From Prevotella sp. oral taxon 376 (GTDB lineage: Bacteria; Bacteroidota; Bacteroidia; Bacteroidales; Bacteroidaceae): DNA of 64,000 nucleotides. Each line of letters begins with the position of its first letter. Position 1 is the first letter of the stretch. The position numbers were made by a program, and so were the translations under genes. The stretch lies in assembly GCF_003043945.1 (NCBI RefSeq), contig NZ_PYXG01000002.1, positions 372,001-436,000 on the forward strand, written 5' to 3'. This document shows positions 1-8,431 of this stretch, piece after piece. The notes below the pieces were generated by a model. That model worked only from the letters and a program-made list of their open reading frames with translations. It ran no database searches and was not told the origin of the DNA.

Positions 1-2036
1 ACTTTATTCCTAACAAGGTAAAACGCTGCTTTGCCAAGAATAACATCAAGGTTTACTACATCAATGCCACTAAGATCGCTCAAGAAATTGGTTTAGGCAA
101 TCGCACGAACACCATTCTTCAGAGTGCATTCTTCCGCATCACGGAAGTTATTCCCATCGACCTTGCCATAGAACAGATGAAAGCATTCATTGTAAAGAGC
201 TATGGAAAGAAAGGTCAAGATGTCGTAGACCTGAACTATGCAGCCGTGGACCGAGGCGGGGAATACAAAGAACTTGCCATTGACCCGGCATGGGCTAATC
301 TCACCGACAACAATGACACCGAGGACAAGGCCCCGGCATTCATCAAAGAGATTGTCCGCCCTATCAATGCACAGGCTGGTGATCTTCTCAAAGTCTCCGA
401 CTTCGTGAAGCACGATACCGTAGATGGAACATGGAAAAATGGCACTGCGGCCTACGAGAAGCGCGGAGTAGAAGCTTTCGTTCCCGTCTGGAATTCAGAC
501 AACTGCATCCAGTGCAACAAGTGTGCCTATAGCTGTCCGCATGCTGCTATCCGCCCGTTTGTCCTCGATGAGAAAGAGACTGCCGGTTTTGAGGGGCCGA
601 TGCTCGATATTCTTGCCCCCAAAACGCTCAAGGGAATGAAGTTCCGCATTCAGGTTTCTGTACTCGACTGTCTGGGTTGCGGCAACTGTGCCGATGTTTG
701 CCCAGGCAAGAAAAACCGTGAGACTGGCGAAATTGAGAAAGCCCTCAAGATGGTTCCATTCAATGTGGACGCACCAGATATGATTCAAGAGGCTGGGAAC
801 TGGGAGCACCTTATACATGAAGTTACTTCCAAGCAGCATCTCGTCGATATCAAGCAGAGCCCCAAGAACTCACAATTCGCTCAGCCCCTGTTTGAATTCT
901 CCGGTGCATGTTCCGGTTGCGGAGAGACACCTTATGTCAAACTCATTTCTCAGCTGTTCGGCGACAGGGAGATGATTGCCAACGCCACAGGATGTTCCTC
1001 TATTTACAGCGCGTCAATCCCTTCAACCCCCTATACGACCAACGCACAAGGCCAAGGGCCCGCCTTTGACAATTCCTTGTTTGAGGACTTCTGTGAGTTC
1101 GGACTCGGAATGGCACTTGGAAACAAGAAAATGAAGGAACGCATCACACTCCTCCTGAACGAGCTGATTGCCGATGAAAAGACACCTGCCGGCATGAAAG
1201 AAGCCGCACAGGAATGGATTGAAAGCCAAAATGATGCCGACAGCTCAAAAGTTGCGGCAGCCAAGCTCAAGCCACTGATTGCAGAAGGTGCGGAGCACGG
1301 GTGCCCCATTTGCGCTGAACTCAAGACGCTCGACCACTATCTGATAAAGCGGAGCCAGTGGATTATCGGTGGCGATGGGGCTTCTTACGACATCGGTTAC
1401 GGCGGCCTCGACCATGTGCTCGCTTCCGGAGAAGATGTAAATATCCTCGTGCTTGACACCGAGGTGTACTCCAACACCGGCGGCCAGAGCTCCAAGTCTA
1501 CACCTCTCGGCGCGATAGCCCAGTTTGCCGCCCAAGGCAAACGCATCCGCAAGAAGGACCTTGGACTGATGCAGACCACTTATGGCTATGTATATGTTGC
1601 CCAAATCGCAATGGGAGCCGACAACAATCAGACCCTCAAGGCTATTCGCGAGGCTGAGGCTTATCCCGGTCCGTCATTGGTTATTGCCTATGCACCATGT
1701 ATCAATCATGGCATCAAAGGCACCAAGAAGATGAAGAGAAACATGGGTACGAGCCAGCGTGAGGAAGAACTGGCAGTAGCTTGCGGTTACTGGCATCTGT
1801 GGCGCTACAACCCACAACTCGCCGAGGAAGGCAAGAATCCGTTCACGCTCGACTCCAAGGAACCAAAATGGGAAGACTTCCGCGACTTCCTGTTGGGTGA
1901 GGTGCGCTATTCTTCTGTTGCCAAGGCCTATCCCGCAGAGGCAGAGGAACTCTTCTCTGCCGCGGAACGCATGGCAAAACTGCGCTATCAGACCTATGTT
2001 CGTAAGACTCAGGAAGACTGGAGCGAAGTCATTTAA
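1..2036 (+). CDS. nifJ: Pyruvate:ferredoxin (flavodoxin) oxidoreductase, C-terminal part (5' truncated by window edge)
   Basis: Oxidative decarboxylation of pyruvate to acetyl-CoA with electrons passed to ferredoxin, a central step of anaerobic metabolism in the cytoplasm. The frame is open from base 3, so about 677 residues are visible; full-length family members have roughly 1,180, so about 500 N-terminal residues lie outside. Seen here: two ferredoxin-type 4Fe-4S motifs, CIQCNKCAYSCP (near base 505) and CLGCGNCADVCP (near base 668), then the TPP domain with CSGCGE (near base 910), GDGASYDIG (near base 1372) and SNTGGQSSKS. The cysteines expected for three clusters are present and the C-terminal end is intact. 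A terminator follows the stop. Function is very secure; only the N-terminal half is unseen. Confidence 0.97.
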   Translation, partial: FIPNKVKRCFAKNNIKVYYINATKIAQEIGLGNRTNTILQSAFFRITEVIPIDLAIEQMKAFIVKSYGKKGQDVVDLNYAAVDRGGEYKELAIDPAWANLTDNNDTEDKAPAFIKEIVRPINAQAGDLLKVSDFVKHDTVDGTWKNGTAAYEKRGVEAFVPVWNSDNCIQCNKCAYSCPHAAIRPFVLDEKETAGFEGPMLDILAPKTLKGMKFRIQVSVLDCLGCGNCADVCPGKKNRETGEIEKALKMVPFNVDAPDMIQEAGNWEHLIHEVTSKQHLVDIKQSPKNSQFAQPLFEFSGACSGCGETPYVKLISQLFGDREMIANATGCSSIYSASIPSTPYTTNAQGQGPAFDNSLFEDFCEFGLGMALGNKKMKERITLLLNELIADEKTPAGMKEAAQEWIESQNDADSSKVAAAKLKPLIAEGAEHGCPICAELKTLDHYLIKRSQWIIGGDGASYDIGYGGLDHVLASGEDVNILVLDTEVYSNTGGQSSKSTPLGAIAQFAAQGKRIRKKDLGLMQTTYGYVYVAQIAMGADNNQTLKAIREAEAYPGPSLVIAYAPCINHGIKGTKKMKRNMGTSQREEELAVACGYWHLWRYNPQLAEEGKNPFTLDSKEPKWEDFRDFLLGEVRYSSVAKAYPAEAEELFSAAERMAKLRYQTYVRKTQEDWSEVI

Positions 2037-2066
2037 ATAACAGACAGATAAATTTCTCTTGATAGA

Positions 2067-2103
2067 AGATGGCCTGCAGGAATCTGCAAGCCATCTTTTT
2101 TTG
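2067..2103 (+). terminator. Intrinsic terminator of the pyruvate oxidoreductase gene
   Basis: AGATGGC (2067-2073) pairs with GCCATCT (2090-2096), with an inner GCAG/CTGC pairing, followed by a run of seven T. It lies 30 bases after the stop codon. Confidence 0.9.
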
Positions 2104-2147
2104 ATTAAAAAATCATAACAAAAAGAATAACCTATTTTAAAAGACAC

Positions 2148-2155
2148 TATATTTG
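2148..2155 (+). promoter_or_regulatory. Bacteroidetes -7 box (TATATTTG) for the lipoprotein gene
   Basis: TATATTTG matches TAnnTTTG and lies 35 bases before the ATG at 2191. No convincing -33 TTTG is seen, so this is a half-supported promoter. Confidence 0.5.
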
Positions 2156-2190
2156 TCCGCAATTATCAACTCATTTAAAAAGAAAAAGAT

Positions 2191-2910
2191 ATGAAGAAAA
2201 TCATTTTTATGGCTATCGCAGTTGGAGCAATCACCTTGGCAAGTTGTGGTAACAAGACGGCAACTCCCGTGGAAACTGCAGACTCCGACAGCATAGCAGC
2301 ACTCACCGAAGAATCCCAAGCTACATTCAAGCATCTCACAGCTGAGTTGCGAAAAGCACTCAAATCCAACAATAGCGAAGAAACCATCGCTTCACTTGCC
2401 ACCTTACAGACCGTCTACAAGAACCTTGTAGATAATAACAAACTCGACGAAGCCCTGAGTTACGGAGCGGCAATCAAGAACTTCATCAATGAGAATGCTG
2501 AAGCCATTAAGAATGTCGCCTCGGATAATAATACCATCGCCAACTTGGTAGAAAGCATCAAGAATCTCCCGACAACTGCGACAACAACCACAGAGAAGGC
2601 CAGGAATGCCGTTGCCGCCGATGTAGCAGACCTGGCTTCACCAGCCATAGCAAAAGGCGCTACCGCCATTGCAACTGCTGAAGCTGCCGCGGAAGCTATC
2701 AAGAACGCTCCTGCCACGGCAAAAAAAGCTGCCACCACAGCCGTGGAGAATGCTGTTGAGAAGACAAAAACAGCTGCGGGAAACAAGGTGGGCGAAAAAG
2801 TTAGCGAAGCTCAGACAAAGGCTAATGACGCTGTGAACAAAGCTGCAGGAAAAGCCAATGATGAAGTTAATAAAGCTAAGGAAAAGACATTGAAAAGTTT
2901 GGGGCTCTAA
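2191..2910 (+). CDS. Alanine-rich lipoprotein with LEA-like amphipathic repeats (hypothetical)
   Basis: 239 residues. The N-terminus is a lipoprotein signal (MKKIIFMAIAVGAITLASC) with the lipidated Cys at residue 19, so the product should be membrane-anchored. Residues about 35-110 are predicted helical. From about 140 onward the chain is dominated by A, K, T, E and N in short repeats such as KTKAAGNKV and KANDAVNKAAGKAN, resembling the 11-residue amphipathic pattern of LEA/apolipoprotein-like proteins. No enzymatic motif is seen and I do not recognise a named family. It is a single-gene unit: the upstream gene ends in a terminator and the downstream gene is convergent. A structural or stress-protective envelope role is only a guess. 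Lipoprotein assignment is secure, function unknown. Confidence 0.85.
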   Translation: MKKIIFMAIAVGAITLASCGNKTATPVETADSDSIAALTEESQATFKHLTAELRKALKSNNSEETIASLATLQTVYKNLVDNNKLDEALSYGAAIKNFINENAEAIKNVASDNNTIANLVESIKNLPTTATTTTEKARNAVAADVADLASPAIAKGATAIATAEAAAEAIKNAPATAKKAATTAVENAVEKTKTAAGNKVGEKVSEAQTKANDAVNKAAGKANDEVNKAKEKTLKSLGL

Positions 2911-3051
2911 GATTCCCCAGCCAAGATTGGTTCTTTGACCTCCGACAAGCAATTCTCACAGACAAGAATGCCGTCCCCTCTTAAACAGGGAGCGGCTTCC
3001 TTGGCGTAGAAACCATATATACCCCACATGGCAAAACCGCATCAAGCAATA

Positions 3052-3134
3052 TTACAAACGGCTTGTAACGGCATTACCAACGATTTGTAACAGCATTACA
3101 AGCAGCTTGTAATCATGTTACCAACTGCTGGTAA
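3052..3134. repeat. Family A palindrome array, four 17-bp units at exact 22-bp period
   Basis: Units begin at 3052, 3074, 3096 and 3118. Each is 17 bp of the form TTACnAnCnnnTnGTAA, for example TTACAAGCAGCTTGTAA, with 5-bp linkers (CGGCA, CAGCA, TCATG). Each unit is a near-palindrome, and the linkers are also flanked by GTAA/TTAC, so inverted repeats are centred every 11 bp. The array lies between two convergent genes, 49 bp after the stop of the minus-strand DUF4293 gene, where no classical terminator is visible. Related arrays occur at 18392-18474 and 42586-42646. Confidence 0.93.
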
Positions 3135-3182
3135 TGCCATGGAGGGTTTGCGACACCTCTCCCTGAGATAACTTAAAGACTT

Positions 3183-3638
3183 TTATCTGATTCTCTCCGA
3201 AGACCTGATCAGCTCTTCGTCTTTCATGATTCCCCGACGCGCGAGGGCATACAAGACAATTGCGACAAATGGCAGGCAAACCGCAAAGGCCACATGATAG
3301 GTACCCATCTGCTGGAAATCATTCAATACCATGAATGCATAGTAGGCATACCATGCCAGGCAAAAGACAATGTTCCAATAGCAAAGCTTTGCCTGCAACC
3401 TACGCTTTTTATAGGCCATGGTGGCCGCTATTGTCAGCGGACATGTAACCAACAACAACGCAAACAGAGGCCATACGGAAAAGTTCACCGTACCTTGCCC
3501 TACCATTACGAAAAGATTAAAGACTTCTACATCGACTCCCATTCCCTTAGGCGCAATGCTGCCAATCGGGAGACACAGGCAAATAACAGTCGCCAAGAGT
3601 GCCAACAACAGATAGACGGTCTGTATACGCTGAATCAT
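3183..3638 (-). CDS. DUF4293 family integral membrane protein
   Basis: 151 residues starting MIQRIQTVYLLLALL, the typical opening of the Bacteroidetes DUF4293 family. A longer frame exists upstream, but this ATG (3638-3636) overlaps the rpoZ stop as ATGA, which fixes the start by translational coupling. Four hydrophobic segments are visible (residues about 7-27, 42-66, 77-98 and 108-128), followed by a short charged cytoplasmic tail. No catalytic motif is seen and the biochemical role is unknown. It is the last gene of bamD-rpoZ-DUF4293, a gene order I recall as common in Bacteroidales. Confidence 0.88.
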   Translation of the reverse strand: MIQRIQTVYLLLALLATVICLCLPIGSIAPKGMGVDVEVFNLFVMVGQGTVNFSVWPLFALLLVTCPLTIAATMAYKKRRLQAKLCYWNIVFCLAWYAYYAFMVLNDFQQMGTYHVAFAVCLPFVAIVLYALARRGIMKDEELIRSSERIR

Positions 3639-3973
3639 GCCCCGAATTCCTCTTTGTCTTTCGCGGGGTCGCGCCAATAAACATTCCCCTCTATAAACTC
3701 CTGCGTTGCCAGCAATGTCGGCTTGGGGAGCTTTTCATAATAACGAGAGATCTCTATTTGCTCACGATTTTCGAAGACTTCTTCCAAAGAGTCATTATAT
3801 GAGGCAAATTCCGCAAGCTTCTTGTTCAAGTCAGTCTTTATCTCCATTGCAATCTGATTGCTGCGCTTTCCGATGATCGCGACACTCTCATAAATGTTGC
3901 CGGTTTCCCTGCAGAGATCCATAATGTTGCGGGTTGCAGTGTTTACCGGTGCCTTTGACTTCTTGTAATCCAT
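3635..3973 (-). CDS. rpoZ: DNA-directed RNA polymerase omega subunit (Bacteroidetes type)
   Basis: 112 residues, the usual length in this phylum. The N-terminal part carries the omega signature region (NIYESVAIIGKRSNQIAMEI, about residues 26-45), which packs against the beta' C-terminus. The stretch EQIEISRYYEKLPKPTL is diagnostic of the Bacteroidetes version. Omega helps beta' fold and assemble. The gene is the second in the bamD operon, 24 bp after bamD, and its stop overlaps the next start by ATGA. Bacteroidetes omega is divergent from the E. coli protein, so similarity searches often label it hypothetical. Confidence 0.92.
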   Translation of the reverse strand: MDYKKSKAPVNTATRNIMDLCRETGNIYESVAIIGKRSNQIAMEIKTDLNKKLAEFASYNDSLEEVFENREQIEISRYYEKLPKPTLLATQEFIEGNVYWRDPAKDKEEFGA

Positions 3974-3997
3974 TTTTATTATTTATAGTTTGATTTC

Positions 3998-4873
3998 TTA
4001 ATTTCTGTTCATATCATTGATTGGACCCATGTTATCGGCGTCATGCTCATGTGCTGCGATATAGCTCTTACACTTTTCGATATATCGCTCAGCAGATGCC
4101 TTCTCCTTTGAATCCGGATATTCGTTGATAAACCCATAACATTCATCTTGCGCATCCTGATACCTGTCAAGCCTCTTTGACTCCACGCTCATCTGTGCAA
4201 GCTCATATTTGCTTTTCATGATGAGTATTGAAAAGTTCTCACGATACTTACTATAGGGATAGTCTTTGAGGGCGTTCTGGGCTGTAATAACACATGACTC
4301 GTAGTTATTCCCTCCGCTTGAGCAATTACCAAAGTATGTGCCAATGTCATAATAAAGCCGCGCGTTGTAGAGTTCTTTCTCTACAAGTTTGTCCTGAAGG
4401 GCAAAAAGGCGTTGCTGGGCAATCGGCTTCAATTCGGAATTCGGATATAGGTCCAAGAACTCCTGAAAGGCAGAAATGGCCGCTACGGTCTGGCTCTGGT
4501 CAAGGCGAGGCTCGGGTGTACTCATGTAAAGGCTTTGCCCCACATAATATTTCGCTTGTTCGGAATAAGCGCCCCGCGGATAAGAATTGGAATATCGCCT
4601 GAATGTTTCTGAAGCATTGGTGTAATCCTTATTATTATATTGAGCCATCCCCAACATATAAAGACTCTCTTCCGCCTTGTCCGTACCTTTCATAAGGGTT
4701 ATCAGTTCTGAAAGCAATGTCGTTGCCCGAGTGTACTTACCATTCGCAAAACATTCCTTTGCATACTCATATTTGTATTGGTAATCACTACTCTTGTAAA
4801 CATTGTTGAATTCTTTTGCACAACTTGTTACAAGCAACAGGCCCGAAAATATTATAATGGGAAGTTTCTTCAT
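3998..4873 (-). CDS. bamD: Outer-membrane beta-barrel assembly lipoprotein BamD
   Basis: 291 residues from the ATG at 4873; an upstream in-frame ATG at 4894 lies inside the -7 box and would add seven residues before the signal, so it is rejected. The lipoprotein signal MKKLPIIIFSGLLLVTSC places the lipid-modified Cys at residue 18. The rest is a TPR-like solenoid: repeated motifs such as YMLGMAQYNNKDYTNASETF and AISAFQEFLDLYPNSE fit the BamD/YfiO family, which links BamA to the other accessory lipoproteins. The C-terminus is acidic and His/Asp-rich. First gene of an operon with rpoZ and DUF4293, driven by a good promoter in the divergent region shared with uvrB. Confidence 0.93.
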   Translation of the reverse strand: MKKLPIIIFSGLLLVTSCAKEFNNVYKSSDYQYKYEYAKECFANGKYTRATTLLSELITLMKGTDKAEESLYMLGMAQYNNKDYTNASETFRRYSNSYPRGAYSEQAKYYVGQSLYMSTPEPRLDQSQTVAAISAFQEFLDLYPNSELKPIAQQRLFALQDKLVEKELYNARLYYDIGTYFGNCSSGGNNYESCVITAQNALKDYPYSKYRENFSILIMKSKYELAQMSVESKRLDRYQDAQDECYGFINEYPDSKEKASAERYIEKCKSYIAAHEHDADNMGPINDMNRN

Positions 4874-4891
4874 ACATTTCAGTTTAAGTTG

Positions 4892-4922
4892 CAAAGTTAC
4901 ATATATTTCCTTTATTTACAAA
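4892..4922 (-). promoter_or_regulatory. bamD promoter
   Basis: On the minus strand, TAACTTTG (4899-4892) is a -7 box and TTTG (4922-4919) a -33 box, 19 bp apart. The expected start site is near 4888, giving a leader of roughly 15 nt before the bamD ATG. Confidence 0.82.
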
Positions 4923-4985
4923 GTAAAAGCTATATTTTTTAGCAAAAAATCACGAATAACAATACATTAAAACATATAATTTTAG

Positions 4986-4993
4986 TAAATTTG
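4986..4993 (+). promoter_or_regulatory. uvrB -7 box immediately in front of the ATG
   Basis: TAAATTTG ends only five bases before the uvrB ATG at 4999. With transcription normally starting about 4 nt after this box, the mRNA would have a leader of about two bases. No -33 TTTG is evident. Confidence 0.55.
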
Positions 4994-4998
4994 CACAT

Positions 4999-7032
4999 AT
5001 GGATTTCAAGCTTACATCAAAATATAAACCGACCGGCGACCAACCCGAGGCGATAAGAGAACTCACGGAAGGCATCAGGCGCGGGGATCCCGCCCAAGTC
5101 TTACTTGGGGTTACCGGTTCTGGAAAAACCTTTACCATTGCTAATGTAATAGCTAATATCAATAAACCGACTTTGGTGTTAAGCCACAACAAGACATTGG
5201 CTGCGCAGCTATACCAAGAAATGAAAGGATTCTTTCCTGAGAATGCCGTCGAATATTATGTCTCTTATTATGACTATTATCAACCGGAAGCATATCTTCC
5301 GGCATCAGACACTTATATAGAAAAGGACCTCGCAATCAACGAGGATATAGACAAGCTCAGGCTTGGAGCGGTAAGCGCCTTGCTGTCAGGGCGGAAAGAT
5401 GTTGTTGTTGTTTCTTCTGTTTCCTGTATCTACGGCATGGGTGGGCCGACCGCAATGGCAAATAGCGTGATAGCCATAAGTATAGGACAAAAACTTGACA
5501 GAAACCAATTCCTAAGAAAGCTTGTCGATGCGCTTTATATCCGAAACGACATTGATCTGCAACGAGGCAACTTCCGGGTAAAAGGCGATACGGTTGATAT
5601 CGCTATGGCATACAGCGACAATGTGCTACGCGTTACCTGGTGGGACGACGAGATAGATTCTATCGAAGAAGTCGACTCCGTTACATTCCGTCAACTGGCT
5701 TCATTCCAAGAATATCAGATTTATCCGGCAAATCTCTTCGTAACTTCCAAGGAACAAACAGAACTGGCCATTCACGAAATTCAAGACGATTTAGTCAAAC
5801 AGGTGGACTTCTTTGCCGAGATGGGAGAGAATATCAAAGCCCACCGCATTAAAGAGAGGGTAGAATACGACATGGAAATGATCAAAGAATTAGGACATTG
5901 TTCCGGTATCGAAAACTATTCCCGCTATTTTGACGGCCGCCAACCCGGAGAGAAACCATATTGCCTGCTTGACTTTTTCCCCAAAGACTACCTCATGGTA
6001 ATCGATGAGAGCCATGTGAGCATACCGCAAATCAACGCCATGTTTGGCGGCGATAGGGCACGCAAGCAAAACTTGGTTGAATATGGATTCCGCTTGCCGG
6101 CAGCTTTCGACAACCGTCCACTGCGATTCGAAGAGTTTCATGAAATGATTAACCAGGTGATCTATGTGTCTGCCACTCCTGCCGATTACGAGTTAGAAGA
6201 GTCTGAAGGAGCGGTCGTAGAACAATTGATCCGTCCTACCGGCCTTCTTGATCCAGAGATTGAAGTTCGTCCAAGTGAGAACCAAATAGATGATTTATTG
6301 GACGAGATTCTGACCCGAAGCCACAGAAGAGAGCGTGTGCTGGTTACCACCCTGACCAAACGAATGGCAGAAGAACTTACGGAATATCTGCTGAATCATG
6401 ATGTAAAGGCCAACTATATTCATAGCGATATAGCCACTCTTGACCGTGTGAAGATAATGAACGACCTTCGTTCTGGTGTCTTTGATGTCCTTGTTGGTGT
6501 AAATCTCCTTCGCGAAGGACTTGACTTACCCGAGGTTTCCCTTGTTGCTATTCTAGATGCGGACAAAGAAGGATTCCTCCGCAGCCATCGTTCTCTAACC
6601 CAGACAGCAGGGCGCGCAGCCCGCAATGTGAACGGAAAGGTAATCATGTATGCGGACACTATCACGGAAAGCATGCAGAAAACCATTGACGAGACTTATC
6701 GCAGACGCACGAAACAATTGAAATATAACGAGAAACATCACATTACACCTAAGCAGATAGTCAAGGATATTAAGAATGCCCTCCCTACGACCAAGGACAT
6801 TATTGCTCCTTCTATTCAGGCTCCTTCCAACGCATACATCTATATGGAACCTGACAGTGCAGCCTTTGCTGCAGATCCTATTATTGAGCGCATGTCAAAA
6901 GAGCAATTAGAGAAGAGCATCGCCAATACAACAGCCCTGATGAAACAGGCCGCAAAACAACTTGATTTTATCCAAGCCGCCCAATATAGAGATGAAATCG
7001 TCAGACTTAAAGAACAGCTGAATTCGAAATAA
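4999..7032 (+). CDS. uvrB: Excinuclease ABC subunit B
   Basis: 677 residues, normal family length. UvrB is the damage-verifying helicase-like subunit of nucleotide excision repair, loaded by UvrA2 and then partnered with UvrC. Seen: Walker A GVTGSGKT (residues 37-44), the damage-clamping beta-hairpin region YYDYYQPEAY (about 90-100), the Walker B-type DESH (about 336-339), helicase motifs including HSDIATLDR and AGRAARN, and a C-terminal UVR motif (about 630-665) for UvrC contact. The start gives the canonical MDFKLTSKY opening. It is divergent from bamD and stands as a single gene. No SOS box is recognisable in the short upstream region. Confidence 0.98.
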   Translation: MDFKLTSKYKPTGDQPEAIRELTEGIRRGDPAQVLLGVTGSGKTFTIANVIANINKPTLVLSHNKTLAAQLYQEMKGFFPENAVEYYVSYYDYYQPEAYLPASDTYIEKDLAINEDIDKLRLGAVSALLSGRKDVVVVSSVSCIYGMGGPTAMANSVIAISIGQKLDRNQFLRKLVDALYIRNDIDLQRGNFRVKGDTVDIAMAYSDNVLRVTWWDDEIDSIEEVDSVTFRQLASFQEYQIYPANLFVTSKEQTELAIHEIQDDLVKQVDFFAEMGENIKAHRIKERVEYDMEMIKELGHCSGIENYSRYFDGRQPGEKPYCLLDFFPKDYLMVIDESHVSIPQINAMFGGDRARKQNLVEYGFRLPAAFDNRPLRFEEFHEMINQVIYVSATPADYELEESEGAVVEQLIRPTGLLDPEIEVRPSENQIDDLLDEILTRSHRRERVLVTTLTKRMAEELTEYLLNHDVKANYIHSDIATLDRVKIMNDLRSGVFDVLVGVNLLREGLDLPEVSLVAILDADKEGFLRSHRSLTQTAGRAARNVNGKVIMYADTITESMQKTIDETYRRRTKQLKYNEKHHITPKQIVKDIKNALPTTKDIIAPSIQAPSNAYIYMEPDSAAFAADPIIERMSKEQLEKSIANTTALMKQAAKQLDFIQAAQYRDEIVRLKEQLNSK

Positions 7033-7080
7033 TTAATGTTAAACATTAGTTTAAGGCATCGTTAATTCAAGAGATTTGAT

Positions 7081-7088
7081 TACCTTTG
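7081..7088 (+). promoter_or_regulatory. -7 box (TACCTTTG) for the DUF4468-porin-menA gene run
   Basis: TACCTTTG matches TAnnTTTG 27 bases before the ATG at 7116. It lies about 50 bp after the uvrB stop, and no strong -33 box is seen. Confidence 0.6.
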
Positions 7089-7115
7089 TAAAATAAATAT
7101 AATAACTACAAGATC

Positions 7116-8210
7116 ATGAAGAAGGTTCTGATTGCATTATTTGCCATTATGCCATTTGTAAGCTTTGCACAAAGTAATACAACATTAACTCCTGAGCAGC
7201 AGTTGGAAAAAGCGCGGCGGCAATTGGAGGCTGCCCAGAAAGCGGTAGCCGAAGCCAAGGCCAAAGCGGAGAAAGCACAAAAGGCCGCCGCGGAAGCAAA
7301 GGCTAAAGCCAAAGCTGAGGCTGACAGAAAAGCAAAAGAAGAAGCTGACAAAAAGGCCAGGGAGATTGCGGCAAAGCAAGCTGCGATTCAGGAACAGATA
7401 AGAAAAGCCCAAGAGGAAACGGCTAAGTTGAATGCAGAGGCGGAACGGCTTAACAAGGAAGCTCAGCAAGCTAATGTAACCCCGGCAACCGCCGTACCAG
7501 AAACAAAGAAAGAAACCTCAGCTTCCGACAACAAGAAAGAACCGACAAAGACAGATACCCCCACAATACCCAATGCCCCTGAAAGCAAATCCACAACAGT
7601 TATACCCTCCTCTAATGGCGGCTGGAATCCGCCTGCTACAGCAGCAAAGAAAACAAATAAATATGTGAAGAGCAGTAAAAAAGACGACGATGACATTTCC
7701 AAGTATCTTGAAGGAGCTGTTCCTGTAGTCGATGGTTCCGTAACATTCACGCTCGACCTTGATGTTCCCGGCAAGAGCGCTGAAGATATTTACCAGATTG
7801 CCTATGAGTATATGGATGAATTGGCAGAAGACGACAACCAGAAAACAGACGAGGCTGCCAAAAGTGCTATTGCCTTAGTGAACGAAGCCCAGCACCAGAT
7901 TGCAGCACGCATGTGCGAATGGCTGGTCTTCAACAGCAGCTTCATTTCGCTCGACCGATCGGAATTCAATTATACGCTTGTCGCAAATTGCACAGACAAT
8001 CATCTGCACATGACCCTGTCTCGCATAAACTACAGCTACGAGGAAAATCGGGATACCGGCTTCAAGACGAAGGCAGAGGATTGGATCGTCGATGAGTTTG
8101 CCCTCAATAAGAACAAGAACAAGCTGAGCCGTCTGTCCGGTAAGTTCCGCCGTGCGACGATTGATCGCAAAAACGAGATATTCAATGGCATCAAGGAAGC
8201 CTTAAGATAA
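7116..8210 (+). CDS. Secreted coiled-coil protein with C-terminal DUF4468-like domain
   Basis: 364 residues. A cleavable signal peptide (MKKVLIALFAIMPFVSFAQ) is followed by a long Ala/Lys/Glu coiled coil (about 25-130; EKARRQLEAAQKAVAEAKAK), a Thr/Pro/Ser-rich linker (about 130-190) and a globular domain (about 195-364) with VDGSVTFTLDLDVPGKSAEDIY, the kind of opening seen in DUF4468 proteins. The coiled coil resembles the periplasm-spanning part of TolA-like proteins, but there is no TolA C-domain. It heads a five-gene run (small membrane protein, Porin_10 protein, menA, HD hydrolase) with tight spacing. Secretion is secure; a role at or near the outer membrane is inferred from the porin neighbour. 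Confidence 0.85.
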   Translation: MKKVLIALFAIMPFVSFAQSNTTLTPEQQLEKARRQLEAAQKAVAEAKAKAEKAQKAAAEAKAKAKAEADRKAKEEADKKAREIAAKQAAIQEQIRKAQEETAKLNAEAERLNKEAQQANVTPATAVPETKKETSASDNKKEPTKTDTPTIPNAPESKSTTVIPSSNGGWNPPATAAKKTNKYVKSSKKDDDDISKYLEGAVPVVDGSVTFTLDLDVPGKSAEDIYQIAYEYMDELAEDDNQKTDEAAKSAIALVNEAQHQIAARMCEWLVFNSSFISLDRSEFNYTLVANCTDNHLHMTLSRINYSYEENRDTGFKTKAEDWIVDEFALNKNKNKLSRLSGKFRRATIDRKNEIFNGIKEALR

Positions 8211-8212
8211 TT

Positions 8213-8431
8213 ATGGAAATAGGAAGCAACAGACCAAGACACCATCGACTGATGAAAGAGCCCAAAGATAAGTATCTTCAAATCCGCAACATCCTCAACA
8301 TCATATTCATGTTGGGAGCTATTGCAGGTGTCTCCATCTATTTTCTCGCAAACGCAACAGTTGGCACTATCATAATTCTGGCAGCAATGGTTTTCAAAAT
8401 CATTGAATGCTGCCTCCGATTCATTCATTAA
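8213..8431 (+). CDS. Small two-helix membrane protein (hypothetical)
   Basis: 72 residues, starting 2 bp after the previous stop. A basic, His/Arg-rich N-terminus (residues 1-25) precedes two hydrophobic segments (about 26-46 and 49-68) separated by a very short turn. An alternative start at Met14 (MKEPKDKYL) would leave the membrane part intact. Its TAA overlaps the porin ATG as TAATG, so it is translationally coupled and very likely real despite its size. Family not recognised; the coupling suggests a partner role for the neighbouring envelope proteins. Confidence 0.75.
   Translation: MEIGSNRPRHHRLMKEPKDKYLQIRNILNIIFMLGAIAGVSIYFLANATVGTIIILAAMVFKIIECCLRFIH

Noticed and set aside
3052..3134. 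CRISPR array
   Set aside because: Units are only 17 bp with 5-bp linkers, spacers are too short to be spacers, and no cas gene is near. The same applies to the other arrays.
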